Of a DNA stretch of 64,000 nt, positions 43,094-51,571 are shown piece by piece; position 1 is the stretch's first letter, and the number at the start of each line of letters is the position of its first letter. The position numbers and the translations under genes are program-made. Origin of the DNA: Bin87 sp965204395. Its GTDB lineage: Bacteria; Chloroflexota; Dehalococcoidia; Lucifugimonadales; UBA3495. The stretch covers positions 4,402,001-4,466,000 of the forward strand of contig OZ241987.1 of the NCBI GenBank assembly GCA_965204395.1. The letters run 5' to 3'. The notes below the pieces were generated by a model that saw nothing but the letters and a program-made list of their open reading frames with translations, did not search any database and was not told the origin of the DNA.

Positions 43094-44662
43094 GTGCCTG
43101 AATCGAACTCGCCGACAGAACCGGACATTACCGAAAACTTGGGCAGCCTCGAGGCTAACCTGGAGAGCCGGCGGGCCAAACTGGACCGCATGCGGCAGCG
43201 GGGCGTGGACCCATATCCGCCGCGGTTCGAGCGGAGTTGCACCACCGCCACCGCGATAGCGTCTTTCGAGGCGGCGGAATCCGCTGGTGAATCGGAGCAG
43301 GCCGAAAACCTGAGCGTGGCAGGGCGGGTCGTATCTATGCGGGTGATGGGGCGCGCCGCGTTTCTCGACCTTCGGGACTCTTCAGGTGTGCTGCAAGCCA
43401 TGCTGCGCCAGAACGTGCTGGGCGAGGAATATGGGCTGCTGCAGGACCTGGATCTCGGGGATTTTCTGGGCGTGACCGGCGCCATGATGCGGACGCGGAC
43501 GGGGCAGGCGACCATTGAAGCGCAGTCGCTGACCGTGCTGGCCAAAGGGATGCGACCGCTGCCGGAGAAGTGGCACGGGCTCCGGGACGTGGAAACCCGT
43601 TACCGTCAGCGATACCTTGACCTGATCGCGAATCCTGAAGTGGCTGACACATTCGTGCAGAGAAGCCGGATCATCGGTGGAATCCGCCGGTTCCTGGACG
43701 GTCGGGGGTTCGTTGAGGTGGATACGCCGATTTTGGTGCCCATTCCGGCGGGGGCTCACGCGCGTCCGTTCGTCACGCATCACAATGCGCTGGATGAGCA
43801 GCTTTATCTTCGTATTGCTACCGAACTGTATCTCAAGCGCCTGATCGTGGGCGGGTTGGACAAGGTGTACGAGATAGGGCGGGTGTTCCGCAATGAGGGC
43901 ATCGACCAGGACCACAACCCCGAGTTCACGCTGCTGGAATCGTACGAGGCGTACGCGGACTACAACGCCGTCATGGAAATGGTGGAGTCGTTGGTGTCGT
44001 CGTTGGCGGAGGACATCCACGGTTCGATGAAAGTGGCGATGGGCGACGAGGTGATCGATTTCACGCCGCCGTGGCCACGCTTGTCATTGCGAGAAGAACT
44101 GCAACGAGGGAGCGGTATCGACATAGAAGATTATCCCGACTCGGAATCCCTCACGGGCGTGTGCCTGGACCTGGGGTTGCAGCCGGGTCCCCGGGAAACT
44201 CGCGGACGCCTGATCGACAAGATGTTGTCGGTGTACGTGGAGCCGCACTTGGTGCAACCGTCTTTCCTGATGGATTACCCCGAGGACATGTCGCCGTTGG
44301 CGAAGGGGCACCCCGACAAACCGGGGTACGTGGAGCGTTTCGAGGCGTTTGCTGCCGGCATGGAGATCGCCAACTCGTACACGGAGTTGAATGATCCGGA
44401 GGTGCAGCGGGCGCGTTTCGCCACGCAGGAACACCACCGAGACGCATACGGCGATGAGGAGGCGGACCGGACTGATCTGGATTTCCTTACGGCACTGGAA
44501 TACGGGATGCCTCCGACGGGTGGGTTGGGAATCGGCATCGATCGGTTGGTGATGCTGCTGACCGGGCAAAGCACGATTCGGGATGTGCTACTATTTCCGC
44601 AGATGCGCTCTATTTCGGGTGCGGACTCCATCCCCGGAACGCCGGACGATGGCGACGAGTGA
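43094..44662 (+). CDS. lysS: Lysyl-tRNA synthetase, class II
   Basis: 522 residues from a GTG start. The anticodon-binding OB fold covers about 75-175 (LSVAGRVVSMRVMGRAAFLDL). The catalytic core follows with motif 1 (IIGGIRRFLDGRGFVEVDTPIL), motif 2 (YEIGRVFRNEGIDQDHNPEFTLLE) and motif 3 (GGLGIGIDRLVMLLTGQ). MDYPEDMSPLAKGHPDKPG is a LysRS-type lysine site. It charges tRNA-Lys in the cytoplasm. It forms a plus-strand unit with Uma2 and serS genes downstream. Confidence 0.95.
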   Translation: MPESNSPTEPDITENLGSLEANLESRRAKLDRMRQRGVDPYPPRFERSCTTATAIASFEAAESAGESEQAENLSVAGRVVSMRVMGRAAFLDLRDSSGVLQAMLRQNVLGEEYGLLQDLDLGDFLGVTGAMMRTRTGQATIEAQSLTVLAKGMRPLPEKWHGLRDVETRYRQRYLDLIANPEVADTFVQRSRIIGGIRRFLDGRGFVEVDTPILVPIPAGAHARPFVTHHNALDEQLYLRIATELYLKRLIVGGLDKVYEIGRVFRNEGIDQDHNPEFTLLESYEAYADYNAVMEMVESLVSSLAEDIHGSMKVAMGDEVIDFTPPWPRLSLREELQRGSGIDIEDYPDSESLTGVCLDLGLQPGPRETRGRLIDKMLSVYVEPHLVQPSFLMDYPEDMSPLAKGHPDKPGYVERFEAFAAGMEIANSYTELNDPEVQRARFATQEHHRDAYGDEEADRTDLDFLTALEYGMPPTGGLGIGIDRLVMLLTGQSTIRDVLLFPQMRSISGADSIPGTPDDGDE

Positions 44663-44667
44663 CGCCC

Positions 44668-45375
44668 ATGACCACTATCACCCTGGACAACACGCCTGAT
44701 CCGGTTTTGGATGAACCGACAGCTCCGATTGCCAACTCGGAAGATGTTGGTCTGTTCCCGGTCAGACTCCGCCTACCGGAAACAGTGATAGTCGCCGGCC
44801 CTGACGCCTGCGAAGATTGGTTTTGGGAGGTCTGCTTGGCCAACCAGGACCATCCTTGGCGAATGGAGCTGACTTCCGACGGAGTCCTTGAAATAATGGC
44901 ACCCACCTACGCTCCTTCCGACGAACACGAAGGTGAGTCCTTTGGCGAATTACGTCAATGGAATATCAATCATGGTCGTCCCGGCACTGCCACCGGTTCC
45001 AGTAGCGCCTACCGGTTGGCGAACGGAGCAGTGCGGTGCCCCGATGCTGCATGGAGCCCGAGGGCAAAAGTCCTGCCACCTCCTCACGAAACGCCCCGAG
45101 CCCGCCCCTACTGTCCTGATTTCGTAATCGAAGTGCGGTCCACTTCGCAATCGCGCCCATCAGATTTGGTCGAGTTGCTCAACAAAATGCTGGAGTATAT
45201 GGAGAACGGGGCACAACTGGGCTGGTTGATAGACCCAATTGAGCGGACCGTGCGTGTCTATCGCGCTGGTGTTGATGAGCCTGAACTACTTGCGGAGCCC
45301 GAAACCCTGGATGGCGAGGAAGTGTTGCCAAGATTTTCCTTTGCGGTGCGCGAGCTGATTTTTGATTTGACCTGA
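44668..45375 (+). CDS. Uma2 family (DUF820) endonuclease
   Basis: 235 residues from the ATG at 44668, five bases after the lysS stop. WRMELTSDGVLEIMAPTYAPSDEHEGESFGEL is the Uma2 start. CPDAAWSPRAKV, YCPDFVIEVRSTSQS and NKMLEYMENGAQLGWLIDPIERTVRVYR carry the Asp, Glu and Lys of the PD-(D/E)xK core. Its place between two aminoacyl-tRNA synthetase genes looks like an insertion of a mobile gene in a housekeeping operon. Confidence 0.9.
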   Translation: MTTITLDNTPDPVLDEPTAPIANSEDVGLFPVRLRLPETVIVAGPDACEDWFWEVCLANQDHPWRMELTSDGVLEIMAPTYAPSDEHEGESFGELRQWNINHGRPGTATGSSSAYRLANGAVRCPDAAWSPRAKVLPPPHETPRARPYCPDFVIEVRSTSQSRPSDLVELLNKMLEYMENGAQLGWLIDPIERTVRVYRAGVDEPELLAEPETLDGEEVLPRFSFAVRELIFDLT

Positions 45376-45386
45376 GTTTTCATTGC

Positions 45387-46664
45387 ATGCTTTCCATTGA
45401 ACAGATACGCACAGATACCGATGCTGTCCGCGCCGCTCTGGTGCGCAGGGCCGAGGACGACGATTGCCTGGACGACATACTGGCGCTGGACGCACGCCGG
45501 CGGGCTGCCATCACCGAAGGCGACGAATTGCGGTCTCGACGCAACCAGGTTTCGCGGGAGATCGGGCAGGCTCGCTCGCAAGGCGGTTCGCCTTCGGAAA
45601 CGGTGATCGCTGAGATGCGAGAGGTGGGCCAAAAAATCAGCGGGCTGGAGGATGAGGTACGGGACTTGGAAGTGCGCATCAACGATGCGATGATGGCGCT
45701 GCCGAATCTTCCCGACGGGAGCACGCCGGACGGACTGGACGAGACCTGCAACCAAGTCCTGCGACACTGGGGCGAACCTGTGTCGTTGGATTTTGAGGCG
45801 ATGCCGCACTGGGACCTGGCGGAGAGTCTGGGGATAATCGACTTCCAACGCGGAGTCAAGCTATCGGGGAGCAGGTTTTACACGCTGAACGGCTACGGTG
45901 CACGGTTGGAACGGGCCATCATTTCGTGGATGCTGGACCTCCACAGCAGCGAGCACGGTTACACCGAGGTGGCGTTGCCCATCCTGGTGCGGCGCGAGAT
46001 CATGGAAGGGTCCGGCAACCTGCCGTTGTTCGCCGACAACCTGTACCACGATGAGGAGGACGACCTCTGGCTGATTCCCACCGCGGAGGTGCCGGTTACG
46101 AACCTGCACCGGGATGAGATTCTGTCGGCGGAGGATCTGCCCCTCAATTACGTGGCACACACGCCTTGTTTCCGGCGGGAGAAGGCGGCGGCGGGTCGTG
46201 ACACCCGGGGCATCAAACGGGTGCATCAGTTCAACAAGGTTGAGATGTACAAGTTTGTTGAGCCGGACACGTCGTTCGATGAGTTGGAAAAGTTGCTGGG
46301 CAATGCTGAAACGGTGTGTCAGCGACTTGGGCTGCCGTACCGTATCCTTCAGCTATGCGCGGGCGATATCTCGTTCCCTTCGGCGAAATCGTACGACGTT
46401 GAGGTGTGGGCTGCCGGATCGCAGGAATGGCTGGAAGTCTCGTCGTGCTCGAATTGCACGGACTTCCAGGCAAGGCGGGCGAACATCCGCTATCGGCCCG
46501 GAGTGGGCGAACGCCCCCGTTTCGTGCACACGCTCAATGGGTCGGGGCTGGCGTTGCCGCGGGTCATCATCGCCATCCTGGAGAACTACCAGCAACCGGA
46601 CGGGTCGGTGGTGATACCCGAGGTACTGCGCCCATACACGGGTTTCGACCGCATTCCCGCTTGA
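45387..46664 (+). CDS. serS: Seryl-tRNA synthetase
   Basis: 425 residues, normal length. The N-terminal coiled-coil arm spans about 25-105 (RSRRNQVSREIGQARSQGG, ISGLEDEVRDLEVRINDAMM). The class II core has motif 1 near residue 185, motif 2 FRREKAAAGRDTRGIKRVHQF and motif 3 LNGSGLALPRVIIAILENYQ. FVEPDTSFDELEKLLGNAE and EVSSCSNCTDFQARRANIRY are SerRS-typical. It charges tRNA-Ser and tRNA-Sec. It starts 12 bases after the Uma2 stop. Confidence 0.95.
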   Translation: MLSIEQIRTDTDAVRAALVRRAEDDDCLDDILALDARRRAAITEGDELRSRRNQVSREIGQARSQGGSPSETVIAEMREVGQKISGLEDEVRDLEVRINDAMMALPNLPDGSTPDGLDETCNQVLRHWGEPVSLDFEAMPHWDLAESLGIIDFQRGVKLSGSRFYTLNGYGARLERAIISWMLDLHSSEHGYTEVALPILVRREIMEGSGNLPLFADNLYHDEEDDLWLIPTAEVPVTNLHRDEILSAEDLPLNYVAHTPCFRREKAAAGRDTRGIKRVHQFNKVEMYKFVEPDTSFDELEKLLGNAETVCQRLGLPYRILQLCAGDISFPSAKSYDVEVWAAGSQEWLEVSSCSNCTDFQARRANIRYRPGVGERPRFVHTLNGSGLALPRVIIAILENYQQPDGSVVIPEVLRPYTGFDRIPA

Positions 46665-46801
46665 GAACTCAAGGGCAACCCCCTCCCCAGGATCGTGTTT
46701 CGCTGGGAAGTATCCCAGCGCGCCAACTCGGGCAGCATTTCCTGGTTTTCAGCGTCAGTTCCCTATTGATGCTGGCGGTGAGAGTCTATAATGGCGTTGT
46801 G

Positions 46802-47116
46802 ATGGGCGGCGATCCCACTTGGCATCAAGTGGTTGACTTGGTAGGAGAGAAAGGTGGATCCACCATGGCGGCCTGCTTGGGTCTCAGCGCCATCAGCGTC
46901 GAGGGGGTAAACATGGTACTCGCGGAATTGTTCAAACGAAAAAGGCGAGAAGAGGACATCGCAGAAGGTGAGGCGCGTGGGTTGATCGAGGGACAATCCC
47001 ACATGCACCGACTCTGGACGGAGTGGCTCCACCGCAAAGAGGCAGCAGAATCCGAGGGTGTTCCGTTCGAAGACCCCCCACCTCGACCCGAAAACCTCCA
47101 TGGGAGGGAGTCGTGA
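46802..47116 (+). CDS. Hypothetical protein with charged helical tail
   Basis: About 104 residues from ATG 46802, or 83 from ATG 46865, which has a better ribosome site. A hydrophobic stretch around CLGLSAISVEGVNMVLAEL is followed by KRKRREEDIAEGEARG and a C-terminus RKEAAESEGVPFEDPPP. That ending recurs in small proteins of this kind of genome, by memory. The region before ATG 46865 has the 12-base palindrome GGTGGATCCACC. It overlaps the next gene by one base (TGATG). Confidence 0.5.
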   Translation: MGGDPTWHQVVDLVGEKGGSTMAACLGLSAISVEGVNMVLAELFKRKRREEDIAEGEARGLIEGQSHMHRLWTEWLHRKEAAESEGVPFEDPPPRPENLHGRES

Positions 47117-47934
47117 TGGCCGGCATCTGGCCCAATGACATCCGATGCGTTGCTCTGATCACATTTGATGTGGACGGAATCACATCATGGCTGAATCGCA
47201 ACCCTGACTTCATCAATTACCCCAGCCTGCTGTCCATGGCGGAATACGGGCCGAGCGTCGCGACTCCGCGCATCCTGGACATGCTGGATGCCCAGGGCAT
47301 TCCGGGCAGTTTCTACATCCCGGGGTATGTGGCGGAAACGCATACCGGCCTGGTGCGCGAGATTGCCAACCGTGGCCACGAGGTGGCCCATCATGGTTAC
47401 ATTCATGAGCCGCCGGCCACCTTGACTCCCGAACGAGAGGAGGAGGTGCTGATGAAGGGGATCGGGATCCTGGGGGACCTGACGGGAGAGGCGCCGGTGG
47501 GATATCGGTCGCCGAGTTGGGAACTGAGTCCGGTGTCGCTGGACTTGCTGTCCAAGCACAATTTCCGGTACGACAGCAGCCTGATGGGGGATGACGCTCC
47601 GTACTTCGTGGAGGGCGGAGATCCCCCGCGCCCGATAGTGGAGTTGCCGATACACTGGCTGCTGGACGACGCGCCGCACTTCGCGTATGCGCCGTCCGCG
47701 AACCGATTGGGGCCGATGCGCAACCCCGACGAGGTTTTTGACAGCTGGGCCGCAGAGTTTCGGGGAATCTATCGGTACGGCCGATGCTTCAACCTGACCG
47801 TGCATCCGCAGTACATCGGTCGGCCGGGGCGGCTGCTGATGCTGGAGCGGCTGATTGAGTACATCAAGACGTTCCCCGGCGTGGAGTTCATGCGGGCTGT
47901 GGATGTGGCCGAAATGTGGGAGAAGGGAGCTTAG
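47116..47934 (+). CDS. Polysaccharide deacetylase family protein (PuuE-like)
   Basis: 272 residues. VALITFDVDG carries the metal Asp, NRGHEVAHHGYIHEP the His-x3-His-type ligand region, and GYRSPSWELSP the conserved arginine motif. ALSO typical is LTVHPQYIGRPGRLLMLERLIEYI near the end. The cytoplasmic PuuE/PgdA-like subgroup includes hydrolases acting on cyclic imides, allantoin and peptidoglycan. No signal peptide is present, favouring a small-molecule amidohydrolase role. It heads a tight cluster with nitrile hydratase-like genes (four bases to the next start). Confidence 0.85.
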   Translation: MAGIWPNDIRCVALITFDVDGITSWLNRNPDFINYPSLLSMAEYGPSVATPRILDMLDAQGIPGSFYIPGYVAETHTGLVREIANRGHEVAHHGYIHEPPATLTPEREEEVLMKGIGILGDLTGEAPVGYRSPSWELSPVSLDLLSKHNFRYDSSLMGDDAPYFVEGGDPPRPIVELPIHWLLDDAPHFAYAPSANRLGPMRNPDEVFDSWAAEFRGIYRYGRCFNLTVHPQYIGRPGRLLMLERLIEYIKTFPGVEFMRAVDVAEMWEKGA

Positions 47935-47938
47935 CATC

Positions 47939-48241
47939 ATGCCAGGAGTACACGACCGAGGCGGGTGGCCCGACGACACTCCGATTGACCGTTCCGAGCA
48001 CGAATATAGCGACTGGGAGCGGCGGGTGGATGCGGTGCATCAGGTGTTGGGCGCGCAGGGAATCCGCACGACCGACGAGATGCGGCGGGCGATAGAGAGT
48101 CTGTCGCTGGAGCAGTACGAATCCCTGTCGTACTACGAGAAATGGACGGCGGCGCTGGAGATACTGTTGATTGAGAAGGGGATCCTCACCGCCGAGGAGA
48201 TCGACGTCAAGGCGGCGCAACTGAGGGAGCAAGGCTTGTGA
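47939..48241 (+). CDS. Nitrile hydratase beta chain, N-terminal half (thiocyanate hydrolase alpha-like)
   Basis: 100 residues; GGGAG precedes the ATG. MPGVHDRGGWPDDTPI is the start of nitrile hydratase beta chains. EYSDWERRVDAVHQVLGAQG and LSYYEKWTAALEILLIEKGILTAEEID are its helices. The barrel half is encoded separately in the next gene, which overlaps by four bases (GTGA). Split beta chains occur in thiocyanate hydrolase (alpha and beta subunits). Activator proteins of cobalt enzymes are also homologous to this half, so an accessory role is an alternative. Confidence 0.85.
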   Translation: MPGVHDRGGWPDDTPIDRSEHEYSDWERRVDAVHQVLGAQGIRTTDEMRRAIESLSLEQYESLSYYEKWTAALEILLIEKGILTAEEIDVKAAQLREQGL

Positions 48242-48540
48242 CGACCACCTCCTCCGAGCCGGTCCTGTTTGCAGACGGCGCAGCCGTGCGCGTCCGCACG
48301 GGCTCGCCGGCGCACCATTTTCGGACACCGGCTTACATACAGGGGCACGTGGGCGTGGTGGACACGCTGTGCGGAGTGTATCCGAACCCCGAGTCGTTGG
48401 CGCACGGGGGTGACGGGTTGCCTCGCCAGCCGCTCTATCGCATCCGTTTGCGCCAGACCGACCTTTGGCCGGAATACTCCGGGAACGCTGCGGACACGTT
48501 GCTGGTGGATGTGTACCAGCACTGGTTAGACGCGGCCTGA
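48238..48540 (+). CDS. Nitrile hydratase beta chain, C-terminal barrel half
   Basis: 100 residues from GTG. FADGAAVRVRTGSPAHHFRTPAYIQGHVGVVDTLCG and LYRIRLRQTDLWPEYSGNAADTLLVDVYQHWLD are the SH3-like barrel of nitrile hydratase beta and thiocyanate hydrolase beta. It overlaps the preceding half by four bases. It should pair with the alpha chain encoded 3 kb downstream at 51572. Confidence 0.85.
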   Translation: MTTTSSEPVLFADGAAVRVRTGSPAHHFRTPAYIQGHVGVVDTLCGVYPNPESLAHGGDGLPRQPLYRIRLRQTDLWPEYSGNAADTLLVDVYQHWLDAA

Positions 48541-48570
48541 TCCGCGTGATTAATGAGAGGTACGTGAGGA

Positions 48571-49704
48571 ATGGAGCGACCGATAATTCAGCCTGTTGGC
48601 ACCCCCGCCGAGGAATTGGATACGCCGGCCCTTGTGGTTGACCTGGGGGTGATGGACCAGAACATCGCGGTCCTGCACGACGCGGTTGGCGGCTCCGCAG
48701 ACGGGCGAGTCAAAGTACGCCCGCATGTCTCATGTCATGGTTGCCCGGATATTGCCCAGATCCAGATGGCGGCCGAAAACAGCGCCGGGGGTGTGGCGGT
48801 CAGTTCGCTTGGGGAAGCCGAGGCATTTGCCGGCGGCGAAGACGATACCCTCGCGATTGAGAAAATATTGATAGCGGGCCGGGTGGTTACGCCGGTCAAG
48901 ATCCGCCGGCTGGTCGAGTTGGCCGGGCGAATTACGTTGAGCGTGGCCGTGGACAACACCCGCAACGTCGAGGACCTTGCCGAGGCTGCGCAGGCCGTCG
49001 GTGTTACCTTGGGCGTGTTGGTGGACATAGACGCCGGCTATGGTTTTGGCGGTGTTGCACCCGGGCGTGATGCGGTTGAGTTGGCACGAAAAGTTGCGGA
49101 GGCTCCGGGCTTGGCGTTCGAGGGGATCATGGCCTACGAAGGGCCGTTGACGATGACCGACCGGGACGAGTTGGCGGCCGAAACGCGCCGTCGTTTGCAA
49201 CCGATCCTGGACACCCGGAGCGACCTGGAGCAGGCTGGGATTGACGTTGCGACGGTGAGCGCGGGCAGCACGTACAGCTACGATGTGGTCTCGAAGATGT
49301 CGGGGGTTACCGAGGTCCAGGCGGGGGTGTACCCGCTGATGGATGTTGAGACGTTGGGAATTCGGCCGGAATTTCAACCGGCGGCGAAGATTCTGGCCAC
49401 GGTGATCAGCCATCCGGTTACGTACAGGGCAGTGGTGGACGCCGGCCACAAGACTACCGGGCCCGATTTCGGCGTACCCGTGCTGGAGGGAATCCCGGGC
49501 GGGGTCGCGGCCAGATTCAGCGCAGAGCACGGAATCCTGGACCTGGATGGGCCGGCCACCGAGCAATTGATGCCCAACGACAAAGTCCACCTGGTCCCAT
49601 ACAACCTGGCCCTGTGCGTCAACCAGTATGACTACATCCGGGCGGTAAGGGATGGCAAGCTGGTGGGCTATTGGCGCGTGGCAGGCCGCGGGCAACTGGC
49701 GTAG
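48571..49704 (+). CDS. DSD1/D-threonine aldolase-like protein lacking the PLP lysine
   Basis: 377 residues with an N-terminal alanine racemase-type barrel (ELDTPALVVDLGVMDQNI) and C-terminal beta domain. The position of the PLP Schiff-base lysine, normally RPHxKTHK, reads RPHVSCHGCP, so Ser54 replaces Lys. The other phosphate-site features remain (SAGSTYSYDVV, VTEVQAGVYPLMD). The C-terminal metal site, normally near PxHxC, reads PYNLALCVN. It may bind PLP non-covalently or have become a regulatory or structural partner. A paralogue with the lysine lies at 50446. Confidence 0.8.
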   Translation: MERPIIQPVGTPAEELDTPALVVDLGVMDQNIAVLHDAVGGSADGRVKVRPHVSCHGCPDIAQIQMAAENSAGGVAVSSLGEAEAFAGGEDDTLAIEKILIAGRVVTPVKIRRLVELAGRITLSVAVDNTRNVEDLAEAAQAVGVTLGVLVDIDAGYGFGGVAPGRDAVELARKVAEAPGLAFEGIMAYEGPLTMTDRDELAAETRRRLQPILDTRSDLEQAGIDVATVSAGSTYSYDVVSKMSGVTEVQAGVYPLMDVETLGIRPEFQPAAKILATVISHPVTYRAVVDAGHKTTGPDFGVPVLEGIPGGVAARFSAEHGILDLDGPATEQLMPNDKVHLVPYNLALCVNQYDYIRAVRDGKLVGYWRVAGRGQLA

Positions 49705-49756
49705 GGCGTCTTTGCCGACACTATCCGATTCTGTTGCGTTTTCCAGGGGTGTGCTG

Positions 49757-50329
49757 ATGGTACAGATGGGATTTGACATATCGTTTGAGGAGGTTGGCGA
49801 TTACCGGTCTTCATTCCTCCACCTGGGGGAGTGCGACGTTTGCGATCTGGTCGAATATCTGGACGAAAACAGCCAGTGTGCGGAATGCCGGCGTCCAGAA
49901 TACCGCAACGAGCCGTTGCGGACTAGCGTGAACGGGAATGTTCGACCATCCAGTCCGCCTTCTGATTCCACTTTGGCGCAATATGGAATGCTTCTTGAGG
50001 ATTGGTGGCATTTGTTCGACCGCCAAGACTATAAATGCGCAGTCTGTCGCAGCCCTAGCGCATTCGCTGACGAGTGGCACACCGACCATGACCATGGTGT
50101 AGAACGAGCTCTGGGGATCATTGTGGTCCGGGGTATCCTGTGCGCTCATTGCAACATTGCTCTGGGTCATAACCGAAGTTGGACGGAAGAGCCGATGTTC
50201 GTGGACTATTTAATTGAAACGCCGTTGATGGTTTTCGGTGACCGCGGTGACCTGTCTGATACCGACATACAACGCTGGCAGGTCGAACGTCAAATTGCGC
50301 TACTGACTCGTCATAGGGCAGGATTTTGA
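49757..50329 (+). CDS. Recombination endonuclease VII-like (HNH/treble-clef) nuclease
   Basis: 190 residues. The core is YGMLLEDWWHLFDRQDYKCAVC, EWHTDHDHG and RGILCAHCNIALGH, with two CxxC zinc pairs and the DHDH metal motif of phage endonuclease VII. A further CDVC...CAEC pair lies near the N-terminus. Such genes are carried by phages and as selfish inserts. It lies between two DSD1 paralogues with gaps on both sides, at a lower GC content. Likely an inserted homing-type gene (inference). Confidence 0.8.
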   Translation: MVQMGFDISFEEVGDYRSSFLHLGECDVCDLVEYLDENSQCAECRRPEYRNEPLRTSVNGNVRPSSPPSDSTLAQYGMLLEDWWHLFDRQDYKCAVCRSPSAFADEWHTDHDHGVERALGIIVVRGILCAHCNIALGHNRSWTEEPMFVDYLIETPLMVFGDRGDLSDTDIQRWQVERQIALLTRHRAGF

Positions 50330-50445
50330 GGGAACGACACGAGTGCGAACTTACTTGAACGGTGCGACAGAACTCGTTGCCAAACCCATGCTTAATGCTC
50401 ACAGCCGGATTCAATCAGATATGTGGGAACCTCGGAGGTACGTCC

Positions 50446-51561
50446 ATGCAGCAAGCGTATGAACCGCAACCCGGCACGCCGATACAGGAGTTGGACACGC
50501 CATGCCTGATTCTGGACATGGACGCGCTGGATCACAACATGGATGTGATCGCCGACTTCTACGGAGACCGCCACAGCAAGTTGCGCGGGCATAGCAAGAA
50601 CCACAAGAGCCCGGCCCTGGCGCTCCGGCAGATCCAGCGCGGCGGCACCGTTGGCGGCGTGTGCGCGGCCAAGGTTGCTGAGGCTGAAGTGATGGTGCGG
50701 GGCGGAGTGGCCAGCGTGTTTGTTACCAGCGAGGTGGTCGCGCCGCCGAAGATTGCCCGGCTCTGCGCTTTGGCGGACCAGGCCGAGATCTTGGTGGCCT
50801 GCGAAAGCGAAGCGAATGCCCGAGACCTTTCGGAGGCTGCCGCTGCCCAAGGCGTGAACCTGGGCGTGGTCATCGAGCAGGAAACGGGACTGCTCCGGTG
50901 CGGAGTGCAGGAAGGAGAGCAGGGAGTGAAATCCGGTGTGGCCCTGGCCCGGCTAATCGATTCGCTGCCCGGGCTATCAATAAAAGGCGTGATGAGCCAC
51001 CAGATGATGTCCGAAGTCTCCTCAGACTATGAGGACCGGGCCACAGAGGCCCATCGCCTCATCCAGCCGGTACTGGATCTGCGCGATGGGATGATTGACG
51101 CCGGATTGCCGGTGGAGATCGTATCTACCGGCGAAACCTGGAGCTACGATATTGCCGGGGATATGCCGGAGGTTACCGAAATCCAGGGTGGTTCGTATCT
51201 GGTGATGGAAACCTCATACGACTACATGCAGGACTTTCACCTGGCCGGAAAGATACTGAGCTCTATCATCAGCACGCCACGGCCGGGAACGGCGATAGGC
51301 GACGCGGGGGCCCGCGCGGTATGCGGGATCAAGGGGTTGCCGCGAGTGGAAGGCCGGCCAGGGGTAGAAGCCGTGGATATGGACGCCGACCGCACCGTGT
51401 TTCGAGTAGCAGAGGGCGCTGAACTGGCGATTGGCGACCAGGTTATGCTGCTGCCCGGCCAGCAGGACGCCATGGTGAGCCGCTGGGATCGTTTCATCGG
51501 CATACGCGACGGAGTGGTGGAGGCGGTTTGGGACATCGAGGCACGGGGCTGCCACAACTAG
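50446..51561 (+). CDS. DSD1/D-threonine aldolase-like PLP protein
   Basis: 371 residues; GGAGG precedes the ATG. ELDTPCLILDMDALDHNMDVI, then LRGHSKNHKSPALALRQ with the likely PLP lysine at 51, followed by VFVTSEVV, VVIEQETGLLRCG, STGETWSYDI and VTEIQGGSYLVM. The C-terminal metal site typical of D-threonine or D-serine enzymes (PxHxC) is replaced by LLPGQQDAMVSRWD. It should be a PLP enzyme of alanine racemase fold acting on a D- or hydroxy amino acid; substrate unknown. The nitrile hydratase alpha gene starts ten bases after it. Confidence 0.85.
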   Translation: MQQAYEPQPGTPIQELDTPCLILDMDALDHNMDVIADFYGDRHSKLRGHSKNHKSPALALRQIQRGGTVGGVCAAKVAEAEVMVRGGVASVFVTSEVVAPPKIARLCALADQAEILVACESEANARDLSEAAAAQGVNLGVVIEQETGLLRCGVQEGEQGVKSGVALARLIDSLPGLSIKGVMSHQMMSEVSSDYEDRATEAHRLIQPVLDLRDGMIDAGLPVEIVSTGETWSYDIAGDMPEVTEIQGGSYLVMETSYDYMQDFHLAGKILSSIISTPRPGTAIGDAGARAVCGIKGLPRVEGRPGVEAVDMDADRTVFRVAEGAELAIGDQVMLLPGQQDAMVSRWDRFIGIRDGVVEAVWDIEARGCHN

Positions 51562-51571
51562 GGAGAGACTG

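Noticed and set aside
46855..46866. 12-base palindrome GGTGGATCCACC before a possible start codon
   Set aside because: Single occurrence and contains a common six-base site; not enough to call an operator.
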